Positions 1 to 9,076 of a stretch of 64,000 nucleotides of DNA are shown here, in pieces. The notes beneath the pieces are model-generated. The model was not told where the DNA came from. It saw only the letters and a list, made by a program, of their open reading frames with translations, and did no database searches. A program made the translations under genes and the position numbers. The DNA is taken from contig NZ_FQXJ01000006.1 of assembly GCF_900129935.1 (NCBI RefSeq), forward strand, positions 89,053 through 153,052. Direction: 5' to 3'. The stretch comes from Desulfosporosinus lacus DSM 15449. Its GTDB lineage: Bacteria; Bacillota; Desulfitobacteriia; Desulfitobacteriales; Desulfitobacteriaceae. The first letter of the stretch is position 1. Each line of letters opens with the position of its first letter.

Positions 1-2126
1 TTCACTGAGCCTGTTGCTGGCAATGGGTTTGTTAGTGCTCCTGTGATGTTCGATAAGTCAGCATTTGCTCCCTTTAGGTTTGCATCCACTAAGGCTGTTT
101 TATCTGCTGCTACTTTTGCGGTGTCATTTAGTTCTACTGCACTCGTTGCTACACTGGTTACAGTGCCAGAGTAGCTTCCAATACCTGTTGCTACGACTTT
201 AATGAATTTATCTACATCACCTCCAACAGGTGTGTATTTACTTACTGTTGCTCCACTTATGTCAGTATACGTTCCATCAATTGTGTCACATATTGTCCAC
301 TGATAACCTACTGTTGCAGCTGATGGTGTCAGTGCTCCCGCTGTTAATTCAACTCCGACCTGAGCGGTCCCGGTGATACTACCAATAGCAGTTACAGATA
401 TTTGCGAACTTCCACCGCCTCCGCCTCCGCCACCACCCCCAGATGGCGTTGAATTATTCGTTCCAGTCACCAGTGTACCACCGACCATCGCTGTCAGTCC
501 GCTGGCTACCGTGGTCGTGTTAGTAGGTGTCCGTTCTATAGTCACGCCATCGGTCTTAACATTTGCTGCGGTAATCTGACCTTGGCCAGTAATATTGGAT
601 GCTGCATTTGCATTCAGCGTGGTAATGCTGCTGCCAGTGGGCAGGTTGATACTTGCCCCGCTCGCTTCAACGTTTACTTGCGCGAATGCTCCAATGAAGG
701 TGACTTGAACGCCTTCAGGAATGGCTACATTCACAAAGCCGTTCCCGCTAGTTCCTGACTCTTCAAGTATTCCGTCGGATTCCATGCTGACTCCGGCGAG
801 ACTGGTGCTTCCTTGAGCGAGGAGGCGCACATTCCCACCATCGGGTACGTCCACGACGACAGTCTGACCGTTAAAGTTATACATGATGATGCTATTGGGT
901 CCGCCACCATTAATGATGGTTTTCCCCTTCACTGTGACATCTCTTAGGGTGACGTTACCGTCTCCGATACTTCCGCCTAAGAGCAGGTCTCCTTCTATAA
1001 TGGTATTCTTCAGGGTGACATCACGGGCACTGATGATGACACTGCCCTGGATGGTCTTGCTTCCCGTTTCCGGTCCATAGGTTCCTGCTGTGCTGTATTT
1101 CTCTTCTACAGGGATCTGTTCTTTTGCATTCACTATGCCTGTGAGAACAGCAGAAGGTACAACACTACTGCCACCCAGTCCGAAGACTTTGCTGGAAAGT
1201 TTGAGTTTGGTTTGAAGGTAGTTTGCTGTTCCTGTCGGCATAGTCTTGTCGATCAGTACCAAGGGCGAAGATGATTTGGCTGCCAGGACTGCACCGGATA
1301 GCGCATCCGCGAAGTTGATGCCTGTGGCGACATAAATGTTGTCAAAGTTAAGTTCGCTAGCAAAGCTCTGCAGAATGGCTACATTGGTTGCATATCTGTC
1401 AATGCCTGCAAGTCTGGAGGGAGCTGGTACACCGTTGGCTACCTCATCACTGATCACAGCTGTCCCTCCGACCACATAGGTCTGAGTGATACTGTTGGTC
1501 CGGAAATAGTTGCCAACGCTTGCCGGTAAACTGTCTTTAGCTGTAAGTAAAATCGGCATCCCCAGCTTTGCTGCTATCCCTGAGATGGAAAGAGCATCCG
1601 GGAAGTCATTCCCCGGTGCGAGGACTACCTTGCTTGTAGTTCCGATCTTTTGAGCGATTTTAACAGATGTCTCATATCTGTCATAACCATAGAGCCGTTC
1701 TATGGTAGCTATCCCGTTTGCTTGTAAAGTGTCTTCGACGCTTTGGGCTATGGCACCTGACCCGCCAGCTATGAAAAGGTGTTTGACCCCTAGTCTTTTT
1801 AACTCCGTGAGAGTATCAGCATTCAGTTGCTTCGGTTGGGTCAGAAGGATAGGTCCTCCATATTTCTGGGCTAACGGCGCGGCACAAAGGGCATCCGCGA
1901 AGTCATCTCCTCTGGCCAATACCGCATAGTCTGAGGTCTCCCAACCTTTCTGGGCTACCGCTACGGCTGTTTTATACCGGTCTACTCCGGCGATCCTGTC
2001 TTTTGCTGTCCCTGCTCCCGAGCCTACTTCTGCGGATAGGGCAATGACCGGGGTTATAAAGACCTGTGTTAATAAAAAAATCATAACTAGTGGCCACACA
2101 AAGTATTTTCTTCCTTTAATAATCAC
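1..2126 (-). CDS. CWB2-repeat cell-surface protein, 3' end beyond window
   Basis: Read from the reverse complement; the frame stays open to the window edge, so the C-terminus is missing. A GTG start at 2126 follows an AGAGGAAG ribosome site. The N-terminus is a signal peptide (basic MIIKGRK, then a hydrophobic stretch). Three cell-wall-binding repeats of the CWB2 family follow (about residues 40-330), each with a DRY-type motif and the F(A/P)DAL signature (DDFADAL, NDFPDAL, INFADAL). Next is a beta-helix-like region of short repeats, a run of ten glycines, and an Ig-like segment with GYQWT. CWB2 modules anchor proteins to Gram-positive wall polymers; the adhesive or enzymatic role of the tail is not visible. 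No neighbour is clearly linked. Confidence 0.85.
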   Translation of the reverse strand, partial: MIIKGRKYFVWPLVMIFLLTQVFITPVIALSAEVGSGAGTAKDRIAGVDRYKTAVAVAQKGWETSDYAVLARGDDFADALCAAPLAQKYGGPILLTQPKQLNADTLTELKRLGVKHLFIAGGSGAIAQSVEDTLQANGIATIERLYGYDRYETSVKIAQKIGTTSKVVLAPGNDFPDALSISGIAAKLGMPILLTAKDSLPASVGNYFRTNSITQTYVVGGTAVISDEVANGVPAPSRLAGIDRYATNVAILQSFASELNFDNIYVATGINFADALSGAVLAAKSSSPLVLIDKTMPTGTANYLQTKLKLSSKVFGLGGSSVVPSAVLTGIVNAKEQIPVEEKYSTAGTYGPETGSKTIQGSVIISARDVTLKNTIIEGDLLLGGSIGDGNVTLRDVTVKGKTIINGGGPNSIIMYNFNGQTVVVDVPDGGNVRLLAQGSTSLAGVSMESDGILEESGTSGNGFVNVAIPEGVQVTFIGAFAQVNVEASGASINLPTGSSITTLNANAASNITGQGQITAANVKTDGVTIERTPTNTTTVASGLTAMVGGTLVTGTNNSTPSGGGGGGGGGGSSQISVTAIGSITGTAQVGVELTAGALTPSAATVGYQWTICDTIDGTYTDISGATVSKYTPVGGDVDKFIKVVATGIGSYSGTVTSVATSAVELNDTAKVAADKTALVDANLKGANADLSNITGALTNPLPATGSV

Positions 2127-2494
2127 TCGTAACTTCCTCTCTATGTTGTACTTTATGAGTGCAGGTGCTTTTTATCTGACATCTCTTCTTTAGCCTACCT
2201 TTTTACCATATCATAGAATATTTGAACCAAGTTACCCTCTTCATGAACTGTATGTTTTTCGTTATGAAATGTAGAAGATCTTATCGAAAAATCAAATTTG
2301 AGCTTTACAAAATCTCACATACTATATTTTAATGCTATAATTAAGTGATCTTTATTATGTAATCTAGCCTGTGGTTTAAGTTGAAAGACTTCGTATTCTA
2401 TTCAAGAATAAAAGGGTACAACAAAAAAGCCCTCATAAGAAGGACAATCTTGCTTTTGTCCCTTTGAGCACAGCGAAAGGAATGGCACTTTTTT
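2127..2494. other. Divergent intergenic region
   Basis: AT-rich spacer between the divergent surface-protein gene and the LytTR regulator, so both promoters should lie here. A small hairpin (GGACAA...TTGTCC, 2442-2461) precedes the regulator. I see no gene or known RNA. Confidence 0.4.
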
Positions 2495-3220
2495 ATGCTA
2501 CAAATTGCAATATGCGATGACAATAACTCCGAATTATTACAAATAAAACAAATCGTAGAGAAGTTTAAAGCTTCTCATAGCTCTAAATACAACATTAAAT
2601 GCGAAACCTTTTCGAGCAGCTTGGATTTGCTTATGTCAATGGAAAATGGTTTAAGCTACGATCTTTTAATTTTAGATGTTGTAATGCCTTTGATGACGGG
2701 TATTGAGGTTGCAACAGAGATTAGAAAGAAAAACAACCTTTCTAAAATAATATTTTTAACCTCATCACGCGAGTTTGCCGTAGATTCTTACAACGTAGAT
2801 GCTTTTTATTATCTTCTAAAGCCAATCATAGAAGAAGGGCTTATACCCATTTTAGAAAAGGCTTGTGCTGATATTGCAGTTGAAAAAGAAAAAGGAATCC
2901 TTGTAAAATGTAAAACGTGTTTAACTAAAATTTTATTACATAACCTTGAATATACCGAGGTTTTAGGGCGAACATTATTCTTTCACTTAACAAGTGGTGA
3001 AGTTTTGGAAAGCTATGGTACGATGAGCCAGCTCGAAAACGACTTGCTAAGGGACAAACGGTTTATAAAACCCCACCGCTCTTACATTGTGAATATGGAC
3101 TGCATTCATCGCCTTACCGATAAAGCAATAATCACCTTTTCAGATAAGCCTATTCCAATCTCCAGAGAACTCTTTAAGAATATTAAACAGGCATATATTG
3201 ATTATTCCTTTAATGGATGA
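2495..3220 (+). CDS. LytTR-family response regulator
   Basis: A 241-residue AgrA/LytR-type regulator. The receiver domain (about 1-120) has the acidic pair DD8-9, phospho-acceptor D61 in LLILDVVMP and K109 in YYLLKP. The LytTR DNA-binding domain (about 140-235) has the characteristic FIKPHRSYIVN segment. An AAAGGA lies a little far upstream (about 13 nt); an earlier ATG at 2483 is out of frame and soon stops. No sensor kinase or autoinducer gene is adjacent, so it looks like an orphan regulator. Target genes cannot be named from this window; the divergent surface-protein gene is a candidate by position only. Confidence 0.85.
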   Translation: MLQIAICDDNNSELLQIKQIVEKFKASHSSKYNIKCETFSSSLDLLMSMENGLSYDLLILDVVMPLMTGIEVATEIRKKNNLSKIIFLTSSREFAVDSYNVDAFYYLLKPIIEEGLIPILEKACADIAVEKEKGILVKCKTCLTKILLHNLEYTEVLGRTLFFHLTSGEVLESYGTMSQLENDLLRDKRFIKPHRSYIVNMDCIHRLTDKAIITFSDKPIPISRELFKNIKQAYIDYSFNG

Positions 3221-3242
3221 AAAAAACCAGGATGAAATTAAA

Positions 3243-3277
3243 ATACCCTCCCTGCGTCTAACAACGAGGGAGGGTAT
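3243..3277 (+). terminator. Hairpin after the LytTR gene
   Basis: An 11-bp perfect stem, ATACCCTCCCT (3243-3253) with AGGGAGGGTAT (3267-3277), sits 23 bp past the regulator stop. The following T content is weak. Confidence 0.6.
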
Positions 3278-3363
3278 ACTTCACTTTATGCTTTTCTTAC
3301 TGTCTAGTTAACTACGAGAATTGTTGCTCACTGGATCTTTGACAAGAACGGCGATGATGTCGA

Positions 3364-3515
3364 GTTGCAAACAATCCTGTTGACTGGTTTCCTTGGGGAG
3401 ATGAAGCGTTTCGAAAAGCCAAATCGGAAAATAAGCCTGTTTTCTTATCCATTGGGTACAGCTGACTTTGGTGTCGATTAAGCACCTGCCACTGGTGTCA
3501 CGTAACCTATTAACT
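3364..3515 (+). pseudogene. Partial 5' copy of the DUF255 (YyaL) gene
   Basis: The plus strand encodes [15 protein letters not shown], then [16 protein letters not shown], a TGA stop, and after 21 nt STCHWCHV. This matches the N-terminal thioredoxin-like part of the complete gene at 5534-7657. No start and no downstream part remain. The 21-nt insertion falls at the same codon boundary as the 18-nt insertion in the large copy. Aligned by hand, it matches 14 of 21 positions of the CHWCHV coding segment, so it may be a diverged tandem duplication. Confidence 0.8.
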
Positions 3516-3610
3516 GCAAAACCCAAGGGCATTTATACCCCTGGGTCTTATCTTGCAAAGCAAATATTATCTGTTCTAATTTATATCTGAATCGTAATGG
3601 TTTAATAAAC

Positions 3611-4165
3611 TCAAACCAAAAATCGTATCATTTGAACATATTCATCTTCTTGTAAGTAAACAAAGCCATTATTTCCATAAAAGCTGATAAGCTTTTCCCT
3701 ATTAGCACATTCAATCAATATAATTCTCCCGCCTACGTATTTAACAGCCTGTATCACAAGGGGGAAAACATATTTCTCAAGTATTTCCTTACCTTCTATG
3801 TCTTTATGATAAAGCTCATTTTTGCCGAGCTGTCCAAGCAAATAGACTGAGGTATCCTCTATTTTGTTTGACAGCCCATCAATTTTCTTAATTCGAGTTT
3901 TAGAAAGTGAATTATCTAACTTAAGAGACTTTAGTGCCAAACTAAAATATGCCAATATTCTAAAATTTCCATCATCCAAGGAATCTTCATCAACTATTAA
4001 AAAAGTCCTGCTTTTTGAAATCTGTTCAAATAAAGTAGCTTTGGTGGCTAGAAAAGACTGCACATCTGGGTCTTTGGTGCATACAAAAGTGGATAAAATA
4101 GCGTGAGTCTCATCTACTCCTACTTCTGATAAGAGTTCTTCGAGCGAGATGAGAACCTTTTTAAT
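3611..4165 (-). CDS. GNAT-type acetyltransferase, possible toxin partner
   Basis: The frame is open from 4165, giving 184 residues if it starts at an ATT codon. That codon lies about 9 nt after AAGAGGT and overlaps the end of the preceding small gene. The next usable start is GTG at 4063, which would cut off the conserved-looking LSTFVCTKDPDVQSF segment, so the ATT start is preferred. The C-terminal half has the GNAT look (FLIVDED, AYFSLALKSLK, then FYGNNGFVYLQED before the end). Pairs of a small basic protein and a GNAT enzyme like this occur in clostridial genomes and resemble type II toxin-antitoxin modules; the acyl target is unknown. Confidence 0.6.
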   Translation of the reverse strand: MKKVLISLEELLSEVGVDETHAILSTFVCTKDPDVQSFLATKATLFEQISKSRTFLIVDEDSLDDGNFRILAYFSLALKSLKLDNSLSKTRIKKIDGLSNKIEDTSVYLLGQLGKNELYHKDIEGKEILEKYVFPLVIQAVKYVGGRIILIECANREKLISFYGNNGFVYLQEDEYVQMIRFLV

Positions 4166-4311
4166 GCGTTTTTACCTCTTTTAAATTCTTGTGAAATGTC
4201 AACAGTAGAATAAGAGCTAGCCATAACAGGAGACTCTAGCCCTTTTACGATAACATCCACAGCCGTTTTATCTTTTACTATTATTTTTCTATCGAAAGAA
4301 GCCGTAGCCAT
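4120..4311 (-). CDS. Small antitoxin-like protein upstream of GNAT gene
   Basis: A 63-residue basic protein starting at ATG 4311, seven nt after AGAGGTG. It begins MATASFDRKIIVKDK and ends in a lysine/serine-rich tail; I see no clear HTH. Its last 46 bases overlap the start of the GNAT gene, so the two are translationally coupled. Size, order and overlap fit an antitoxin preceding its toxin; the family is recalled only by resemblance. Confidence 0.55.
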   Translation of the reverse strand: MATASFDRKIIVKDKTAVDVIVKGLESPVMASSYSTVDISQEFKRGKNALKRFSSRSKNSYQK

Positions 4312-4562
4312 TTTCTTTCACCTCTTTTAGATAATACCCAGCTTGCATCTTCAGTATAGCATTTTAACTGATTTTATATCAATATATTTCTTGAAAGCGT
4401 TGACTCTTGCCTTCTGTAATATGTTTTTGGCACTTTCGAGTGAGTCAACGGATATTTAGTACCCAACAATTTATAAAGTTCCGCTCCAATTGTTTCCATA
4501 TATTCACTCGCAAGCAACTTGACCACCTCCTTGCCCCCTTGAAATAATGAATTGGGAAAAAG

Positions 4563-4604
4563 GCTTTTCAGAAAGCGAAGACAGAGAATAAACCTGTTAT
4601 CATT
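4563..4604 (+). pseudogene. Second, very short YyaL 5' fragment
   Basis: The plus strand encodes AFQKAKTENKPVII, matching [13 protein letters not shown] of the large copy at 5534-7657. About 14 codons remain. It abuts the 3' end of the sigma-like minus-strand gene, so two gene modules here are each bounded by YyaL fragments. Confidence 0.6.
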
Positions 4605-4803
4605 AATTTTCTTCTTGTTCTAAGTAACGTAAGACTTTACTTTCAATCGATTTTAATACATCGCGAGAGATGTTGAAGTGCGAACACAATTGTTCTAATG
4701 TCATAGGCACAGATTCTATACCATGCCTTGCCTTGAAAATAGTTCTTTCGCTGTTGTTTAGGCATTTTTCCATTGCATTAATAATTTTATTATTATCATA
4801 CAC
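4603..4803 (-). CDS. Small sigma-70 region-4-like HTH protein
   Basis: A 66-residue protein starting at GTG 4803, seven nt after AGGAGGTG. The middle (SVPMTLEQLCSHFNISRD, then VLKSIESKVLRYLEQEE) reads like the helix-turn-helix of sigma factor region 4, including the helix that ends in L..RYLE. There is no region 2, so it is not a complete sigma factor; it may be an accessory regulator. It lies downstream of, and is probably co-transcribed with, the 144-residue protein at 4931-5365. Confidence 0.6.
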   Translation of the reverse strand: MYDNNKIINAMEKCLNNSERTIFKARHGIESVPMTLEQLCSHFNISRDVLKSIESKVLRYLEQEEN

Positions 4804-4930
4804 CTAGCTACACCTCCTGTATCAGCTCTCTTTATTTCGGGTTATCCCAACGAGAGCCATCCGATTTGTACTAATGAGTTTAAGAATTAGCAAAGCATGT
4901 TCTATAAAAATACCCTCAAAATAAGAATAT

Positions 4931-5365
4931 TTATTTCTTAAAAAGATAATGCAACATCATACTAGCGGTTGCTAACTTGTATTTCTTTTCAAAGTCAATC
5001 GAAGTAGTATCATTCATAAAGTCTTCAATATCCTGTTTTTCTAGTCCAGCATAAAGCGATATAGTTTCTAACTCAAGTCCGAAAATTTGTATAAGTAAAT
5101 CAATGACACCCTTAATTCTCTCATCCTCGCTAATTGTTTGTATTCCCTCGGATAAGAAAGTAATTAAATTCAATAAAAGAAATTGCTTTTCACGCGGCAA
5201 ATCGAGTAATTCTTTGTTTCCGTTTATATAATCTGAAAGCCAATTAATATCAATTTCAGTTACTTTATTTAAAGTGTTTAATGTAATTTTGTATTCTTTA
5301 ATGGCTATTAATAACTTTTCCCTGAATATATCATCGTGTCCTAAAGCAATCCTTATTCTTTGCAT
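4931..5365 (-). CDS. Hypothetical helical protein, possible regulator
   Basis: A 144-residue, largely helical acidic protein. The ATG at 5365 is chosen because AAAGGAGA lies seven nt upstream; the longer frame to 5533 has no ribosome site. Segments such as NTLNKVTEIDINWLSDYINGN and TISLYAGLEKQDIEDFMND resemble HTH-type helices, but no named domain is secure. Its promoter region, shared with the divergent DUF255 gene, carries a palindrome between -35 and -10, compatible with autoregulation by this protein. Confidence 0.55.
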   Translation of the reverse strand: MQRIRIALGHDDIFREKLLIAIKEYKITLNTLNKVTEIDINWLSDYINGNKELLDLPREKQFLLLNLITFLSEGIQTISEDERIKGVIDLLIQIFGLELETISLYAGLEKQDIEDFMNDTTSIDFEKKYKLATASMMLHYLFKK

Positions 5366-5419
5366 TGTGGCTCTCCTTTTCTGTTCCCACCATACTCGTA
5401 TAATTTGTGCATCTTTTAT

Positions 5420-5448
5420 ATTATAATGAATATTACACAAAATGTAAT
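5420..5448 (-). promoter_or_regulatory. Sigma-A promoter with internal palindrome
   Basis: On the minus strand TTACAT (5442-5447), 16 bp, TATAAT (5420-5425), directed at the gene starting 5365. The palindrome ATTACA-N5-TGTAAT (5432-5448) overlaps the spacer and -35, a good place for a repressor. Confidence 0.55.
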
Positions 5449-5533
5449 TATGCCCAATATCCACTAATGCGTTAGTTAAGTATTGTTTGGGTATATTAAC
5501 TGCGGAAATAGCAAAAAAGGAGGTGTTGCCCAT

Positions 5534-7657
5534 ATGACTATTATGAATAAACCCAATAGACTATCCAAGGAAAAATCACCTTATTTACTTCAACATGCAA
5601 ATAATCCTGTTGATTGGTTTCCTTGGGGAAAAGAAGCGTTTGATAAAGCCAAAGCTGAGAACAAACCGATTTTCCTTTCTATTGGGTATTCCTAATTGGT
5701 AATATTTTCCACTTGTCACTGGTGTCACGTTATGGAACGGGAATCCTTCGAGGACAACGAAATTGCCGCCTTACTCAATCGCTACTTTGTCTCCATCAAA
5801 GTGGATCGTGAAGAGCGCCCGGATGTTGATCATTTGTACATGGCCTTCTGTCAGGCTTTAACCGGTTCAGGGGGTTGGCCGCTTACGATTATGATGACAC
5901 CCGAGAAAAAGCCGTTTTTTGCGGGTACATATTTCCCCAAAACAGAGCGCTACGGATATAAAGGTATGATGGAACTTTTAGAACAAGTAGGGACTCTCTG
6001 GGCAACGGACGAGGAGAAACTACGAAAATCAGCGGATCAAATTGTAGCTGCAGTCCATTCAGGGCGTTCACTGCCCGATAAAACCACCACCCCTATTTCA
6101 GACCTCAAGGACAGTTCAGAGTCTTTTAAATCGTGGGGAAATGAAGTAGTCTCTAAAGCATACTCCACCTTAGCCCAAAGCTTTGACTCACGTCACGGAG
6201 GATTTGGACAAGTTCCAAAATTCCCCACCCCCCATACCCTAACCTTCCTGCTTCGCTATGCAGAGGATCATCCTCAGGACAAAGCCCTGGAAATCGTCCG
6301 GAAAACTCTCGATGGAATGGCTCTTGGTGGAATATATGATCATGTCGGATTCGGATTTGCAAGATATAGTACGGATGATAAATGGTTAGTTCCTCATTTC
6401 GAGAAAATGCTCTACGATAATTCCTTACTGGCTTTAGCTTACTTAGAAAGTTATCAAGTTTCCCATTTTCCAAAAGATGCTCAGATTGCGCAGGAAATTT
6501 TCACTTATGTACTTCGAGACATGACCTCCCCTGAAGGCGGGTTCTATTCTGCGGAAGATGCTGACGCCGAGGGGGAAGAAGGAAAATTCCACGTCTGGAC
6601 TCCCCAAGAGGTTGAAGCTGTTCTTGACAAGGAGACAGCCGCTAAATATTGTGCCGTTTTCGACATAACACCTAAAGGAAACTTTGAGGGGAAGAATATT
6701 CCCAACCTTTTATTAGGAAATATCAAGAAAGTGGCTCAGGATAACTCTTTATCAGAGGAAGAGGTTCTGCAGTCCCTAGAAAATCCACGCCAAGCTCTCT
6801 TTGCAGAACGGGAAAAACGAATCCATCCTCACAAGGATGATAAGATTTTAACTGCTTGGAACGGGTTAATGATTGCTGCCTTGGCAAAAGGGGCTCAAGT
6901 TCTTGGCAGTAATACTTATCTGGAAGCTGCTGAAAAAGCCACAACTTTCATCCTTACCCAGTTACGACGCAGGGATGGTCGTCTGATGGCACGCTACCGA
7001 GAGGGCGATACAGCCTACCTGGGTTACCTGGATGATTATGCGTTCTTGATTTGGGGCCTGCTGGAACTTTACTCGGCTAATGGTAAACCCCATATACTCC
7101 AAACCGCACTTCAACTTCAAGAGGAACAGGATCGTCTCTTTTTCGATGACGAAGGCGGCGGATATTATCTCACTGGTTCAGACGCTGAAGAACTCCTCTT
7201 CCGTCCAAAAGAAAGCTATGACGGAGCTCTGCCTTCCGGTAACTCGATAACCGCTCTCAACCTGCTTCGACTCGCTCGATTCACTGGCGATGAGCGCTGG
7301 GAACGAAAAGCGGAACAACAGCTTCTCGATTTTAGATCGGTTCTAGAGGAACACCCCTCAGGGTATACAGCTTTTTTGCAAGCTCTTCAATTTGCCCTTC
7401 ACCCTTCTCAGGAATTAATTCTGGCGGGTTCTCTCAACTCAAAAGAACTCCCAGAAATGCGCCAGCTTTTCTTTTCTACATTTCGCCCCTTCGCTTCGGT
7501 TCTCTACCAAGAGGGAAGTCTCAGTGACACTGTACCCTGGATTAAGGATTACCCCCTGGATCCAAGTCAAGTAACAGCTTATTTATGTGAAAACTTCACA
7601 TGTCAAACACCTGTTCATCAGGTCGAAGAATTCAGAACACTTTTGGAAAACTCCTAA
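5534..7657 (+). pseudogene. DUF255/YyaL thioredoxin-domain protein split by 18-bp insertion
   Basis: Together the two halves encode a DUF255 protein of about 700 residues: an N-terminal thioredoxin-like domain followed by an (alpha/alpha)6 sugar-epimerase-like domain. ATG 5534 follows GGAGGTG. After 53 codons ending SIGYS a TAA (5693-5695) interrupts the frame; reading resumes in the same frame with TTG 5696 and continues STCHWCHVMERESF to 7657. The inserted 18 nt keep frame, so removing them restores SIGYSTCHWCHVM. The large part could still be made by stop-start coupling (TAA directly followed by TTG), but it lacks a clear ribosome site. The rest is intact, with GGWPLTIMMTPEKKPFFAGTY-type and HFEKMLYDN motifs. 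Whether it is dead or re-initiated is open. Confidence 0.8.
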
Positions 7658-7666
7658 TATCTAAAA

Positions 7667-7834
7667 GGGATGGGGCCGTAACGAAACTTGAGATTTTTTC
7701 AAGCTGGTGGTGCCCTATCCCAAAATAGAGGACTGTACACCTTTTAAGGTGAACAGTCCTCTAATATATAAGGGGATTACAAATAAAGCAGGAATGTAAT
7801 AAACTGAAAAACAAGTTTCGTTACATCCCCTTCC
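7667..7834. terminator. Nested inverted repeat between convergent genes
   Basis: An inner hairpin, AGAGGACTGTACACCTT (7727-7743) with AAGGTGAACAGTCCTCT (7746-7762; one mismatch), lies inside a larger imperfect repeat. The outer arms are about 7667-7690 (containing TAACGAAACTTG) and 7812-7834 (containing CAAGTTTCGTTA). It separates convergent genes and probably terminates both; the size also suggests a small non-coding mobile repeat. Confidence 0.6.
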
Positions 7835-7858
7835 TCTTTTAAAAAGGAATACCAATAT

Positions 7859-8926
7859 TTAGCGATTATCTACTGTAGTAATCATAAGAGAAGGATATTC
7901 TGCCAGATTATAATCAATCGGAGAGTCAAGCTCCTCTTCATTCTCGTAGAATACCCTGACAAAGGGGCGATTTGGGAAAGCGTGGTTCTGTTTTACAACG
8001 TTTCCTCTTTGTCCATTACTTAAGAGAACACCTGAACCGGAGGGATAAACCGCAATATGTTTCTTGAAAATTTCTAAGGTTTGTGGACAAAAGTGGGTAT
8101 CTGATTGGGAAACTATATATTCATAGGCCGCATTCGGCTCCAGGGCCTTGCGATAAACCCGTTTACTGGTCAGAGCTTCATATACATCGGCAACCGCCGC
8201 CAGTCTGGCATATTCATGTATTTCGTATCCTTTAAGACCTCTCGGATAACCCGTGCCATCCCATTTTTCTTGATGTTGAAAGGCTACGTGTGCCGACAGC
8301 AAACCAAAATCATTGTTTTTACGCAAAATGTTAAACCCGTCTGTGGTGTGCCGTTTAATCTCCTCAAATTCTTCATCTGTCAGTGGGGTTTTCTTATTGA
8401 GAATATTCTCTGGAATTAAGATCTTACCGATATCATGCATGAGAATTCCCATGCCAAACTCAATCAATTTCTGTTCAGAATATCCTGATGCGATACCTAA
8501 GACAAGTCCAATTATCGTTGTATTAATCGAATGGTGAAAGGTATAATCATCATACCCTAGAATCTCTGTCAAATTTCCCAAGATGTCTGTACTAAACAAT
8601 AGATCATTAATCATTTGCTGAACAGACGATCGCACATCAGCCACCACTAAGGTGCTTTCCTGACCACTTTCAATATATCTGCTGACATTTTTAATTGTTT
8701 TATAAGCAGCTTCACGAGTTTGCCCGGTAATTGACATATGAAATTCTACATCTTCTAATCGATCATCCTCAATAAAAAGGACATCATACCCCATAGCTAT
8801 TAGTCGTTCAATATAGGAAGCCGTCACGCGAACCCCAACCTGTAATAGAATCCTACCTGAAGAGTTGATCACAGGACGTGCTAAGACTGATCCTTCCTTA
8901 ACATAACGAGTATTTACCAAACGCAT
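7859..8926 (-). CDS. HD-GYP domain protein (cyclic-di-GMP phosphodiesterase type)
   Basis: 355 residues. The N-terminal 60 residues resemble the small domain often found before HD-GYP in Clostridia. The HD-GYP core follows: HH131-132, HD164-165 in MHDIGK, H193, H213, H218 and the signature GTGYP at 224-228. These metal ligands and the GYP motif are those of enzymes that hydrolyse cyclic di-GMP. No transmembrane segment is seen, so it acts in the cytoplasm. It stands alone between an upstream purine gene and a convergent neighbour; no link with purine degradation is evident. Confidence 0.85.
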   Translation of the reverse strand: MRLVNTRYVKEGSVLARPVINSSGRILLQVGVRVTASYIERLIAMGYDVLFIEDDRLEDVEFHMSITGQTREAAYKTIKNVSRYIESGQESTLVVADVRSSVQQMINDLLFSTDILGNLTEILGYDDYTFHHSINTTIIGLVLGIASGYSEQKLIEFGMGILMHDIGKILIPENILNKKTPLTDEEFEEIKRHTTDGFNILRKNNDFGLLSAHVAFQHQEKWDGTGYPRGLKGYEIHEYARLAAVADVYEALTSKRVYRKALEPNAAYEYIVSQSDTHFCPQTLEIFKKHIAVYPSGSGVLLSNGQRGNVVKQNHAFPNRPFVRVFYENEEELDSPIDYNLAEYPSLMITTVDNR

Positions 8927-9076
8927 GAACTTTCACCCTATCCAAATTTGTGCCTTTCCGGTCCTAAAAGTTTACTTCGTCAAAAATTACTAAAAACCTT
9001 TTATAAATAGTGATATATCAATAATTTTTCCCTTTAGTCCCATGAGATTTCGATATCTCGACAATTAACTCTATTT

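Noticed and set aside
1-1080. Plus-strand proline-rich frames at 373-579 and 883-1080
   Set aside because: They mirror the glycine-rich linker and beta-helix part of the minus-strand surface protein.
3447-3500. TGA before CHWCH as a selenocysteine codon, given the selenium genes nearby
   Set aside because: The large copy has TAA at the same place, and the TGA lies in an inserted stretch of a fragment without a start; no selenocysteine insertion hairpin is apparent.
3308-3532. 74-codon minus-strand frame
   Set aside because: Shadow of the YyaL fragment on the plus strand.
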